NCBI RefSeq assembly: GCF_009795715.1
Contig: NZ_WTCR01000017.1
Coordinates: forward strand, 1-64,000
Length of the DNA: 64,000 bases
Direction: 5' to 3'
Source of the DNA: Labilibaculum euxinicum
GTDB lineage: Bacteria; Bacteroidota; Bacteroidia; Bacteroidales; Marinifilaceae
A model generated the notes under the pieces. That model saw only the letters and a list, made by a program, of their open reading frames with translations, searched no databases and was not told where the DNA came from. Below are positions 1 to 8,076 of this stretch, piece by piece. Within the stretch, counting starts at the first letter, position 1. Every line of letters starts with the position of its first letter. The position numbers were made by a program, and so were the translations under genes.

Positions 1-124
1 TGTCGCCCAAATAAGACCTCAATTCTATTTCCAAATAAAAGCATTTTCAATTTTTATGTATCCTTAAAACCGCTATATTTAACACTTAATTGAGCAGTTT
101 GATGAGTTTTTAGACAGACTGACG
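1..124 (-). mobile_element. Partial type-A group II intron remnant plus attC-like right arm
   Basis: The window opens inside a block that is nearly identical to 5538-5661, where the same sequence lies upstream of another cassette. Bases 1-58 correspond to antisense DNA of the intron reverse-transcriptase remnant region. Bases 59-124 form the right arm of the junction, with an internal hairpin (AAACCGCT pairing with AGCAGTTT) and the terminal GACG before TTAGC. The left part lies outside the window, so the intron end cannot be seen here. Confidence 0.55.
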
Positions 125-187
125 TTAGCAAACATTTAACAGCAGCATAGAAAATGACCGAAATCTGATCCTAAAACATATAGATCT

Positions 188-1741
188 ATGAAAGAAAAAC
201 ATTTAAAAACTGATAATAGAATTTCATTTCTGAACTTCATTATTTTAAGACCATATAGGAGTAATTTGTTAACAACTGATTCTAAAAATTGGTTAGTCGG
301 CATGTGCTTTTTGGCAATTTTCGTTGCTGCTTCAGAAGGTATAATTTGGGGGTATTTATTACGAGAATATTTTTTTAAACAAGAGAGTTTCCTATTTCCA
401 ATTTTAATAGGGCTAATTATTGCACTTACAATATGGTTCATTGATGCTCAAATAATAAACTTGGATTTATCAAATTACGAAAAAAAGGATGACGAAAAGA
501 AAAAAAGACGATTTCAGATTATCACAAGTTTTTTATTAAAATACATTTTCAGCAAACCAACATTAGTTTTGACATCTAGAATAGCATTAGTCTCAATTAG
601 TGTATTCTACACTGCACCTGCTGCTGCAAAATTAGTACTTAGTGAAGAAATTAATGAACAATTCAAGATTAATAAAATAAATCTTGAAAGTCAACTTGTT
701 ACGAAAATCGAACAGTATTATAATCAAGATATTGCTAGATGTAATAAAGAGTATAATAGATTATCTGAAGACTTTGAAAAAGAAGTAGGAGGAACAAGAG
801 GTGAAACAGGGAATATTCAAGGGTATGGTAAAATAGCAAAGTCAATAGAGAAGAGGAAAGATGACAAATTAGTGGAATTAAACAATTTAAGAAAAAATAA
901 AGATAAAGAACTAGCTGATTTAGCTAATGGTAAAACTGAATTTCTACAAAGTAAATACAATATATATTTAGATAGAGAGCAAACTGCCTCAATTCGCGAA
1001 CAGGCTTTTGAAGAAGTAATGAAAAAGAAAGAAAATCAAGAATTAGCTACATTGAGTAAACTTTTTATTGTATTAATCTTTGCAAGTTTGATTCTCTTAA
1101 AAATATTTCAACCCAAAAATATTTCAAACTATTACAATAATCGTATGCAAGATGCATATCTGGAATATAAAAGAGGTGAATTAGACCATTTGATTAGCGG
1201 TTATGTAAAATGGAATGCACGACAAGGTATGACAACCCATTCATTTTTTGAATTTTTTGATACAATATATGTACCTTATATAAAGAGCCGTTTTATTCTT
1301 TTGAAGAATGAGAATCTTAACTCTTTAGAGTCAAGAATTGGCTCATTGTTTGACACTAAAATCAAATTAGATGAAAAAGAGGCAAAGAGTACAATAACAA
1401 TTAAACAGATGTCACAAAATCAAATAGACCTTGAAAATGATTTAGGAAATTTAAATGTAAAACTATCCAATCTGAAAAATGAAATAAATGATTTAAGGGA
1501 GTATGTAAATACTACCCTTTCATTAAAAGCCAATTCTAAGTTAACTGAAAATGAAAACTTAGTCGCAGATTTAACTGTAGAAAAAAAAACAAAGGAAAAT
1601 TTACTCGATAATATTAAATTTAGTATTAGTGAAATGCTTAAATTACAAAAGGCAACACATGATAATGTGATAAAATGTGAATTAGAAATTGCAGAATTAG
1701 AAACTCAAAAAATTGACATATTAACGAAAAACGTTTGCTAA
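188..1741 (+). CDS. DUF4407 family membrane protein with coiled coil
   Basis: A 517-residue protein with the layout of the DUF4407 family: two membrane segments near residues 38-60 and 68-88, another around 130-152 ending in a YTAPAAAKLV stretch, a long charged coiled coil (about 155-285), a further membrane helix near 290-310, and a second coiled coil to the C-terminus. The function of the family is not established; a role as an integral membrane scaffold is possible but unproven. It is the only gene of cassette 1. Its stop codon TAA (1739-1741) uses the last core base A1740 plus A1741, the first base of the inserted intron remnant, so the natural C-terminus before insertion may have been slightly different. 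Start at 188 is the first ATG after the cassette boundary. Strongly AT-rich codon use, like the other cassette genes. Confidence 0.75.
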   Translation: MKEKHLKTDNRISFLNFIILRPYRSNLLTTDSKNWLVGMCFLAIFVAASEGIIWGYLLREYFFKQESFLFPILIGLIIALTIWFIDAQIINLDLSNYEKKDDEKKKRRFQIITSFLLKYIFSKPTLVLTSRIALVSISVFYTAPAAAKLVLSEEINEQFKINKINLESQLVTKIEQYYNQDIARCNKEYNRLSEDFEKEVGGTRGETGNIQGYGKIAKSIEKRKDDKLVELNNLRKNKDKELADLANGKTEFLQSKYNIYLDREQTASIREQAFEEVMKKKENQELATLSKLFIVLIFASLILLKIFQPKNISNYYNNRMQDAYLEYKRGELDHLISGYVKWNARQGMTTHSFFEFFDTIYVPYIKSRFILLKNENLNSLESRIGSLFDTKIKLDEKEAKSTITIKQMSQNQIDLENDLGNLNVKLSNLKNEINDLREYVNTTLSLKANSKLTENENLVADLTVEKKTKENLLDNIKFSISEMLKLQKATHDNVIKCELEIAELETQKIDILTKNVC

Positions 1742-2152
1742 TCGAATAGCCCGCCCCGCTAGTAATCACTAGCAGGGAGAGGCTTTCGCACCACCAGATA
1801 CTTCGCAAGCTCAGCATAAACCAAGCGGGTCTCGTATACAGTCCCGAGGAATCGGGATTAAGTTATGGGGAATAAGGAATCACGTCGAACAGGCGTGATT
1901 TGTTTGTAAATGTCGAGCATAGATTCATAACCGCGTTTCAGCAACCTTTCCAGAGTAATAGTCGTTCTCAAAATTAGACTTTATTCACCATGTTTGTTAT
2001 TTCTGACGTTCATGATGGCTTCGCCGTAGCCCAACCACCTGCTCTAATGCTTCCAAGAGTAACCCCACATAAGGGACTTGCCCCCTCTGGACTTTCTTTC
2101 ATAATAATTAACTACATAAAAGGACTTTTACTAAATTTACCATTCAAGGCAC
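1741..2152 (-). mobile_element. Type-B group II intron remnant (ORF-less) in attC-like site
   Basis: Read on the minus strand, this block starts GTGCCTTGAATGG (at 2152) and ends ...GGGCTATTCGAT (at 1741), like the 5' and 3' ends of bacterial group II introns. Just before the 3' end is a domain VI-like stem (CTGCTAGTGATTACTAGCGGG) and a domain V-like 3' strand (GTATCTGGTGGTG). The 5' strand of domain V, GAACCGCC in the copy at 10.4 kb, is here replaced by a short palindrome (TCCCGA...TCGGGA). There is no reverse transcriptase. It splits the cassette core GTTTGCTA^AC. Near-identical relatives lie at 8077-8431 and 10315-10720. Confidence 0.68.
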
Positions 2153-2281
2153 ACTCACTTTGTAGAAGTAATGGTAGGCGATATGGTAAATATCAAGATT
2201 TGTAGCCCGCTCAAACTGCATAGCGGTTTGACAGGAAATTACTACGAAATTTGCCTCTACTTATAGAATTTACCGTAGGGC
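2153..2281 (+). other. attC-like palindromic body (right part of split site)
   Basis: After removal of the intron, GTTTGCTA joins AC and this body, which ends at CCG/TAGGGC. It folds into a nested imperfect hairpin: GGTAAAT with ATTTACC, ATTTGTAG with CTACGAAAT, CAAACTGC with GCGGTTTG. The same body occurs at 4303-4431 and 10721-10848. The right core here lacks the expected TT (CCGTAGGGC rather than CCGTT...), so it may be damaged. Confidence 0.55.
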
Positions 2282-2335
2282 ATTTGGGTAGACTGCAAAC
2301 ATGAATAATTTTTAACTTGATTTAAAAAATAAACT

Positions 2336-2950
2336 ATGACTAGATTTCCATTTTTAATAGGATTAAGTATCATCCTGATTTTTAATTCTTGTCAATCAAA
2401 CCAAAATAAATCTGAAGAGAATAAATTAAATGTCAAAGATAGTATTGATAACGATGTTAAAACTGTGTATGAACAAGAGGTTGAGATTACAGAGATTGAC
2501 ACATTGACTGTTCAAGATAGAAAATTGGAAGGTGGAAATTTTCATAGTCATATTAAGCTGGATTTTGCATTGGCAAAGGTTCAAATAAAGGATACGTCTA
2601 AAATTCGATTGATTAATAAAATTTGTGCGATTTCAGTGATTCCTGATACTTCATGGATTAATAAGCAACAAAAAGAGATGGGGGATGATTGGAATGAAGT
2701 AGTGAGTGACAATCAATATTATGACCAGTTAGCAATAGATACTTTAAAAAGTCTGGATATTCCAACATATTTTGCTCCGAGAGAGAAAAGATTTATCAAT
2801 TTTATAAAAGAGGATAAATCAAACTTCATGGTTGATTTGACAAAAATGAAAGATGCCTGGGGCTTGATTCTATTTAATGGGTTTGATAATCCAGTCTTAT
2901 GGAGCAATACTGATATTGATAGTGAATTGAAAGAGATATATAAAAAATAA
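2336..2950 (+). CDS. Hypothetical lipoprotein (cassette 2)
   Basis: A 204-residue exported protein. The N-terminus MTRFPFLIGLSIILIFNSC is a lipoprotein signal with lipobox FNSC (Cys19), followed by a Ser/Asn/Lys-rich linker and a mixed alpha/beta domain. I do not recognise the family. The gene is the sole occupant of cassette 2; its stop codon lies only two bases before the next attC-like palindrome, the tight packing typical of integron cassettes. No promoter is obvious within the short 5' leader. Function unknown; presumably anchored in a membrane facing the periplasm or the surface. Confidence 0.6.
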   Translation: MTRFPFLIGLSIILIFNSCQSNQNKSEENKLNVKDSIDNDVKTVYEQEVEITEIDTLTVQDRKLEGGNFHSHIKLDFALAKVQIKDTSKIRLINKICAISVIPDTSWINKQQKEMGDDWNEVVSDNQYYDQLAIDTLKSLDIPTYFAPREKRFINFIKEDKSNFMVDLTKMKDAWGLILFNGFDNPVLWSNTDIDSELKEIYKK

Positions 2951-2952
2951 AC

Positions 2953-3088
2953 GCCGTACAACACACAATACAAAACAGTTGGGGTTCAGTGGTTTGCGAG
3001 AGTTTGGTTCTCGCTTAATCGTTCTTTTCGGTGGACAAGAACGCTGCCCGAAAACCCAACCGTTTCATATTGTAAAACGTTGTGCACA
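2953..3088 (+). other. Intact attC-like recombination site
   Basis: The only junction not invaded by an intron. Outer boxes GTACAAC (2956-2962) and GTTGTGC (3079-3085) are complementary apart from one base. The inner arms ACAATACAAAACAGTTGGG and the reverse complement of the right arm, ACAATATGAAACGGTTGGG, match at 16 of 19 positions. The variable centre contains two further small hairpins (GCGAGA...TCTCGC and GTTCTT...AAGAAC). Length about 130 bp, in the range of large attC sites. Confidence 0.68.
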
Positions 3089-3123
3089 ATAATCGCAGAC
3101 CATCTGCAAACAAAGAACTGATT

Positions 3124-3999
3124 ATGAGACATTTTTTTACGATTGGATTCTTGATAATAATCATATTATGTCAAAGCAACAAAAATGATAGTAGTGATTC
3201 TAGGACCGTTCTGAATAAAGAAATATTACAGATTGAAAAACCTAATGCTTCAAGTTCACTTAATAAACAACTTGATACATTGAGCTTTGATTATTTTGTG
3301 TCAAAAACTGATGAATACGGAGAATTGTCAAAGTATATGGTAGATTCATTTATAGGTGCAGATTGGTATGATGAGAGAGACGCATATCGTGCATTTTACG
3401 GTGATAATGAATTCAAACACTTTTTAATCAACGAAAACACAGTACTTACATTTAATATGTCGACAGGAGGAGCTTGTTCTAATATTATATTAACAACATT
3501 CGATAAGAAAGGTAAATGGATTTCGAGTATGGATGTGGCTCAACATTGTGATGCGGATATGTCATCAGCTAGTTATTCATATAATGATTATGAAATATTT
3601 GCAGATACTTTGATTGAGACTTATAAGCATACAACTCAGGCTGTTGATTACAAATATTCTCTTCCAGATTCTGTTGATGGATTGGACGGTGTTGAGACTA
3701 AAGAAAAAATCAACTATGAACATTATATCCTGAAAACTAACGGAACATTTGAGAAAGTAAGAACTACAAAGGAAATATTTAGTAGACAAGATTTACTTAA
3801 ACTTGATAAAAAGACATTGAGGTTGTTGAGAAATGAGTTCTTTGCACGCTATGGATACATCTTCAAAGATAAAGAGCTTACTGATTATTTTTCTCAAATG
3901 GATTGGTATAATCCGAGATTTAAAGATGTTTCAGATAAATTGACAGCTTTTGAGATTTACAATATTAATCTGATTAAAGAAATTGAGGATAGTAAATAG
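3124..3999 (+). CDS. YARHG domain-containing exported protein (cassette 3)
   Basis: A 291-residue protein with an N-terminal hydrophobic export signal (MRHFFTIGFLIIIILCQS). The cysteine suggests a lipoprotein, but the residue before it is Leu rather than the usual Gly/Ala/Ser. The C-terminal 70 residues form a YARHG domain: RNEFFARYGYIF, then YFSQMDWYNPRF and a final NINLIKEI. YARHG domains are common in exported Bacteroidota and Firmicutes proteins; their ligand is not known. The middle part contains a cysteine pair (GGACSN and AQHCDAD) and is not recognised. ATG at 3124 is preferred to the upstream ATG at 3082 because it opens the signal sequence; 3082 lies inside the cassette core. Sole gene of cassette 3. 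Confidence 0.68.
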   Translation: MRHFFTIGFLIIIILCQSNKNDSSDSRTVLNKEILQIEKPNASSSLNKQLDTLSFDYFVSKTDEYGELSKYMVDSFIGADWYDERDAYRAFYGDNEFKHFLINENTVLTFNMSTGGACSNIILTTFDKKGKWISSMDVAQHCDADMSSASYSYNDYEIFADTLIETYKHTTQAVDYKYSLPDSVDGLDGVETKEKINYEHYILKTNGTFEKVRTTKEIFSRQDLLKLDKKTLRLLRNEFFARYGYIFKDKELTDYFSQMDWYNPRFKDVSDKLTAFEIYNINLIKEIEDSK

Positions 4000-4026
4000 C
4001 AGTATATGAATAAATTACTGTGCACA

Positions 4027-4302
4027 GTCGAGTAAGCTAGGGGAATTTGACTTCGTCGATTTTCAATTCACCCCTAATTTCTCACAGAACCGTATCCCGA
4101 AAAAAATCGGGACAGGCAATAAATCTCTCAATTCATACGGCTCTTATTATGCAGTCAATTCAATTTTAGGTTAACTGATAGCCTAATGTCCAATGATAAA
4201 ATAGATTGGGATAACAATTACAGATACGCCTTAACCATCTCACAGCTTTCACCTTACTACGCTTAAAGCCTTTGTATTTGTTCAATATCCACTTCAAGGC
4301 AC
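4027..4302 (-). mobile_element. Chimeric group II intron remnant (type-A 3' half, type-B 5' end)
   Basis: On the minus strand the 3' part (4027-4290) is type A: it encodes the tail of the intron reverse transcriptase (end of frame near 4185), then domain V opened by GAGCCGTAT and closed by ATACGGTTCTGTGAG, then a domain VI-like stem, ending CTTACTCGAC at 4027. The 5' end (about 4292-4302, reading GTGCCTTGAA) is type B. The switch is at about 4292, which implies recombination or deletion between two intron lineages. It splits the cassette core GTGCACA^AC. Confidence 0.7.
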
Positions 4303-4431
4303 ACTCACTTTGTAGAAGTAATGGCAGGCGATATGGTAAATATCAAGATTTGTAGCCCGCTCAAACTGCATAGCGGTTTGACAGGAAATTACTACGAAAT
4401 TTGCCTCTACTTATAGAATTTACCGTTAGCA
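4303..4431 (+). other. attC-like palindromic body
   Basis: Nearly identical to 2153-2275, with nested arms GGTAAAT/ATTTACC, ATTTGTAG/CTACGAAAT and CAAACTGC/GCGGTTTG, ending in an uninterrupted CCGTTAGCACC core that starts cassette 4. Confidence 0.55.
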
Positions 4432-4548
4432 CCAATTTGAAGCAAAATCCGTATAAATCAGTAAATGCCGTAAAAATGTCGTATAGAAATCGCTACAAAT
4501 TGAGGACTTGATGAATACTTTTACCTGAATAATTAAATTTTAAGATTC

Positions 4549-5172
4549 ATGAAAGAAATTGGAAAAAGAATAAAGGAAAGAAGATTAAAAAAAGGTTTGA
4601 CTCAGGATGATTTAGCGGAACAAGCAAAAGTGAATTTGAGAACAATTCAACGAATAGAAAATAATGAAGCTACACCAAGAAGAAAAACTCTTGACTTAAT
4701 ATTTGAAGTTTTAGACATCGAGCTTATTGAACAAAACAAATCTGTGATAAACAAGTACTTGATATGGTCTTCGTTTTTGACATTATTGATAATTATTAGC
4801 ACTTTTTTGGGATGGATTAGACATTTTAAAATGTTCGTTGATGGAGAAAGAACATACAGAGCATTTACTGGCTGGACGGGATATACTTTTTTAAATGATT
4901 ATCATTTTCATAATTGGATTCTAAGTATTACCAGTATCTCTCTTGGATTAATTGTAATTGGTAATTCACTTGAACTAATAAAAAATAAAAGTAAATATAT
5001 TATAGTTCAATTAGTGTGTTTAGTTCTATACTTAATAGGCTTTTGGGGGTGGAGTCATAGACAGGCTATTGAATTGCGACCAGGTTTATTTATAATTGTA
5101 ATTGCAACAATTCTATTGGTAATAGCCTACAAGAAGAATGGAAAAAAAACAGGTGCTAGTCGAGTAAGCTAG
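4549..5172 (+). CDS. XRE-family HTH protein with C-terminal membrane segments (cassette 4)
   Basis: A 207-residue protein. Residues 1-60 form a Cro/C1-type helix-turn-helix (KGLTQDDLAEQAKVNLRTIQ and RIENNEATPRRKTL). Residues 67-200 contain about four hydrophobic helices. This HTH-plus-membrane layout is found in small Bacteroidota regulators that may sense membrane or envelope signals; the target is unknown. The native frame runs through the cassette core at GGTGCTA and continues into the inserted intron remnant, so the last residues (SRVS) and the stop codon at 5170-5172 come from intron DNA. The original C-terminus was therefore probably altered by the insertion. Sole gene of cassette 4. 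Confidence 0.75.
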   Translation: MKEIGKRIKERRLKKGLTQDDLAEQAKVNLRTIQRIENNEATPRRKTLDLIFEVLDIELIEQNKSVINKYLIWSSFLTLLIIISTFLGWIRHFKMFVDGERTYRAFTGWTGYTFLNDYHFHNWILSITSISLGLIVIGNSLELIKNKSKYIIVQLVCLVLYLIGFWGWSHRQAIELRPGLFIIVIATILLVIAYKKNGKKTGASRVS

Positions 5173-5535
5173 GGGAATTTGACTTCGTCGATTTTCAATT
5201 CACCCCTAACTTCTCACAGAACCGTATCCCGAAAAAAATCGGGACAGGCAATAAATCTCTCAATTGGCTTCGCCGAACTTCGTTTCATACGGCTCTTATT
5301 ATGCAGTCAATTCAATTTTAGGTCAACTGATAGCCTAATGTCCAATGATAAAATAGATTGGGATAACAATTACAGATACGCCTTAACCATCTCACAGCTT
5401 TCACCTTGCTACGCTTAAAGCCTTTGTATTTGTTCAATATCCACTTTATCAGACGATGATGTAGGTAATAAAACACGGGTTTTATGCATCGTCTTTTATC
5501 CTGTTTTCTTGAATTAATACTGCTATTAAAGTTAA
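5159..5535 (-). mobile_element. Type-A group II intron remnant
   Basis: Read on the minus strand: tail of a reverse-transcriptase gene, then a domain V expanded by two short palindromic insertions (GGCTTCGCCGAAC-type and TCCCGATTTTTTTCGGGA), bounded by GAGCCGTAT and ATACGGTTCTGTGAG. A domain VI-like stem follows, and the 3' end is CTTACTCGAC at 5159. It splits the core GGTGCTA^AC. The intron 5' end is not identifiable; most of the intron has been deleted. The upstream limit (5535) is approximate. Confidence 0.7.
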
Positions 5536-5587
5536 GTGTCGCCCAAATAAGAGCCTCAATTCTATTTCCAAATAAAAGCATTTTCAA
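5318..5587 (-). pseudogene. C-terminal fragment of group II intron reverse transcriptase/maturase
   Basis: Only the last 90 or so codons of a reading frame remain. The stretch around RLIKWILNKYKGFKRS, followed by RWLRRI and PNLFYHW, matches the end of the X/thumb-maturase region of group II intron reverse transcriptases, where a W..NKYK...K...WL.R......LF.HW pattern is usual. The polymerase domain, including the YADD site, is missing. Shorter pieces of the same tail are in the remnants at 4027-4302 and 6968-7247. The first 30 residues of the frame are not clearly part of the enzyme. Confidence 0.6.
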
Positions 5588-5661
5588 TTTTTATGTATCC
5601 TTAAAACCGCTATATTTAAAATTCAATCCAGCAGTTTGATTTGTTTTTAGACAGACTGACG
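5536..5661 (+). repeat. Junction right arm repeated at 1-124
   Basis: Shares most bases with 1-124, and its last 70 bases with 7248-7313. It contains AAACCGCT pairing with AGCAGTTT and ends ...AGACAGACTGACG/TTAGC, the start of cassette 5. It is probably a mix of intron 5' material and an attC arm; the exact border is unclear. Confidence 0.5.
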
Positions 5662-5679
5662 TTAGCTACTATAAAAATT

Positions 5680-6906
5680 ATGAAGAAAATACTAATAATT
5701 AGCAGTATCCTATTTCTATTGGTTTTTAATACTTATGCTCAAACCCCGACAATTGGATTAGGAGAAAATGAAATAAGAATAGGGATTGTCGATAGCATTT
5801 ATTCGGCAATACTTAAAGAGAATAGACCAATATGGATTTCCATACCAAGAAGTGCTGAAGATTCACAAAAGAAATTTCCGGTTTTGTATGTTCTTGATGG
5901 AAGAGCCCATTTTTACTCAACGGTAGGTATGCTTCATCAGCTAAGTGTGTCCAATGGCAATACCATTCTTCCTGAAATGATTGTTGTAGCGATTCCAAAT
6001 GTCAATCGAATAAGAGATTTAACCCCGAGTCAAGTATCTTATCTCCCAAATTCAGGGGGAGCCGAAAATTTCTCTGACTTTTTGGAAAAGGAGTTGGTCC
6101 CTTATATTGATGAAAAATATCCTACTACACCCTATCGTACACTTATTGGTCATTCCTGGGGAGGTTTATTTGTGCTTAATACCTTAATTCACCATTCTGA
6201 GTTTTTTGATAACTACGTAACAATTGACCCAAGCATCAAATGGGATCATATGAACTTCTTTAAAGAGGCAAGCCAAATATTAAAAAATGAAAGATTTGAT
6301 AGAAAGTCCCTCTACTTAGCAGTAGCTAACAGGCTTCCAAAGGGCTTAGATCTAAGCTCGGTTGTAAATGATACCTTGAAATCATCTGAACACATGAGAA
6401 CGATCTTGCAGTTCAATCAAATTTGCTCTAAATCATCTGGACTTAATTTTGATTGGAGATTTTACCCAAATGACAATCATAATGGCGTGCCTTTTATTGC
6501 CATCTATGATGCGCTTCGGTCCTTGTTCGAATGGTATAATTTTGATGAGGAGTTTTTGTTTCAGGAAGGGACAGATATAGGGGTACAGGAATTGATGGAT
6601 ACAATCACTATGCACTTTGAAAACATCTCTGATCACTTTGGGTATACCTTTTTGCCACCAGAAACCACCATCAACCGATTTGGAAACATTATAATGTCTG
6701 AGCAACAGTATGACAAAGCATCTGCGCTGTATGATCTAAATGTCAAGAATTACCCAAACAGTTTTCGAGTATATGATGCTATGGGAGATTGCTATCGCAA
6801 CCTGGGTAAAGCAGAAATGGCAATCACATTTTATGAGAAATCCCTTGAAATTGAAGAGACAGAGAATGTACAAAGAAAGTTGAACAATCTATTACAATCA
6901 AAATAA
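5680..6906 (+). CDS. Alpha/beta-hydrolase-fold esterase with C-terminal TPR (cassette 5)
   Basis: A 408-residue secreted protein. The signal peptide MKKILIISSILFLLVFNTYA is followed by an esterase-D/Fes-type hydrolase domain. LYVLDG precedes the nucleophile elbow GHSWGG (Ser159), with a later DNHNGVPF supplying the likely catalytic His. Residues about 335-405 contain a TPR pair (YDKASALYDLNVKNYPNS, then YRNLGKAEMAITFYEKSLEI). The family includes ferri-siderophore and acyl-ester hydrolases; the substrate cannot be told. ATG at 5680 is chosen because it begins the signal peptide; the frame stays open upstream through the recombination site. Sole gene of cassette 5. Confidence 0.8.
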   Translation: MKKILIISSILFLLVFNTYAQTPTIGLGENEIRIGIVDSIYSAILKENRPIWISIPRSAEDSQKKFPVLYVLDGRAHFYSTVGMLHQLSVSNGNTILPEMIVVAIPNVNRIRDLTPSQVSYLPNSGGAENFSDFLEKELVPYIDEKYPTTPYRTLIGHSWGGLFVLNTLIHHSEFFDNYVTIDPSIKWDHMNFFKEASQILKNERFDRKSLYLAVANRLPKGLDLSSVVNDTLKSSEHMRTILQFNQICSKSSGLNFDWRFYPNDNHNGVPFIAIYDALRSLFEWYNFDEEFLFQEGTDIGVQELMDTITMHFENISDHFGYTFLPPETTINRFGNIIMSEQQYDKASALYDLNVKNYPNSFRVYDAMGDCYRNLGKAEMAITFYEKSLEIEETENVQRKLNNLLQSK

Positions 6907-6967
6907 TTGTCAGGTCTATTATTAAAATTGCTCATTTTAACTAAATATGAATTAAATACGGAAGCTA

Positions 6968-7247
6968 GTCGAGTAAGCTAGGGGAATTTGACTTCGTCGA
7001 TTTTCAATTCACCCCTAACTTCTCACAGAACCGTATCCCGAAAAAAATCGGGACAGGCAATAAATCTCTCAATTGGCTTCGCCGAACTTCGTTTCATACG
7101 GCTCTTATTATGCAGTCAATTCAATTTTAGGTTAACTGATAGCCTAATGTCCAATGATAAAATAGATTGGGATAACAATTACAGATACGCCTTAGCCATC
7201 TCATAGCTTTCACTTTGCTACGCTTAAAGCCTTTGTACTGGTTAAAT
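6968..7247 (-). mobile_element. Type-A group II intron remnant, internally deleted
   Basis: Nearly identical to 5159-5440, including both palindromic insertions in domain V (GAGCCGTAT...ATACGGTTCTGTGAG) and the 3' end CTTACTCGAC. It jumps directly from the reverse-transcriptase tail to the junction arm at TATCC (about 7247). Compared with 5159-5661, roughly 150 bp is missing at a short TATCC microhomology. It splits the core AGCTA^AC. Confidence 0.7.
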
Positions 7248-7313
7248 ATCCTTAAAAACCGCTATATTTAGATCCTAAATGGGTAGTCAAATGAGTTTTT
7301 AGACAGACTGCCG
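7248..7313 (+). repeat. Short junction right arm before cassette 6
   Basis: Same arm as 59-124 and 5596-5661 (CCGCTATATTTA ... GAGTTTTTAGACAGACTG), but the hairpin partner AGCAGTTT has diverged to GGTAGTCA. It ends CCG/TTGTGTGCC, the start of cassette 6. Confidence 0.5.
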
Positions 7314-7389
7314 TTGTGTGCCATTAGGCAGAACTTCATACATGAAAATTTATTGTAAATTTATGACCAAGAAATAGAAACTTATATAA

Positions 7390-7905
7390 ATGAGAAATAT
7401 ATTTAAAATATTAGCTATCGCATTGATTATTAATGCTTGTAGTGGAAAGGAAACCGATAAATATCCGATTAAGCAGGCTGACTGGAAAAGTAAACAAACT
7501 AATATCGGCAACTTTGATGACTATTTTCAGGGGAAAACCTATCTCCCTGTTTACTCTCATATATATCATGTTCACGAGCATAGGACATTTGACCTTACAA
7601 TTACTGTTGGTATTCGAAATATTTCACTAACCGATTCAGTTTATATTTTAAAAGCTGATTATTTTAATACCATTGGAGAAAACATTAGACAGTATATTAA
7701 AAACCCCATTTATTTAAAACCTCTAGAAACCTTAGAAATAATAATAGAAGAACAAGATATCGAGGGAGGTTCAGGAGCAAATTTCGTTTTTGACTGGGCA
7801 AAAATAAATGATAAAAATCCGCCATTGTTTGAGGCTGTAATGATTTCAACATATGGTCAACAAGGATTGTCATTCACAACAAGAGGAGTACCGATATTTG
7901 AATAA
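7390..7905 (+). CDS. DUF3124 domain lipoprotein (cassette 6)
   Basis: A 171-residue lipoprotein. The signal MRNIFKILAIALIINAC carries lipobox INAC (Cys17). The body matches the DUF3124 pattern: TYLPVYSHIY, a beta-rich segment with TVGIRN, a YFNTIGENIRQYIKNPIYL stretch, PLETLEIIIEEQD, and GGSGANFVFDW. The function of DUF3124 is not known; the domain is usually exported. It is the only gene of cassette 6, and no internal promoter is apparent beyond the short leader after the core at 7314. Confidence 0.8.
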   Translation: MRNIFKILAIALIINACSGKETDKYPIKQADWKSKQTNIGNFDDYFQGKTYLPVYSHIYHVHEHRTFDLTITVGIRNISLTDSVYILKADYFNTIGENIRQYIKNPIYLKPLETLEIIIEEQDIEGGSGANFVFDWAKINDKNPPLFEAVMISTYGQQGLSFTTRGVPIFE

Positions 7906-7995
7906 TATGAAACGTCCATGCCAAAGCGATTTTGACACACAGGGAGATGATTATCTCAGCATGGTAATCCCGAAAGCTTTCGGGACCATATGGCA
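7906..7995 (+). repeat. Dispersed 90-bp repeat, copy 1
   Basis: Begins TATGAAACGTCCATGCC and ends in a strong hairpin, CATGGT...CCCGAAAGCTTTCGGG...ACCATATGGCA. The same element is inverted at 11521-11612 and direct at 50632-50720. No coding content. It may act as a transcript 3' structure or be a small non-autonomous mobile element. Confidence 0.6.
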
Positions 7996-8076
7996 ATTAA
8001 AAAACAAATTATAATCATATGAAAGAATTAATCAACACCATACTATTTTTTATGAATTAAGTAATAACGGTACACA

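Noticed and set aside
188-1741. DUF4407 protein as an anti-phage defence gene
   Set aside because: Cassette location alone does not support it, and no nuclease, ATPase or known effector domain is visible.
1990-2205. Open frames on the + strand within intron/attC blocks (1990-2205, 5179-5418, 6988-7206, 8251-8445, 10560-10781 on minus)
   Set aside because: They recur only because the intron and attC blocks are repeated; they are antisense to intron RNA domains and have no start-site or protein-like features.
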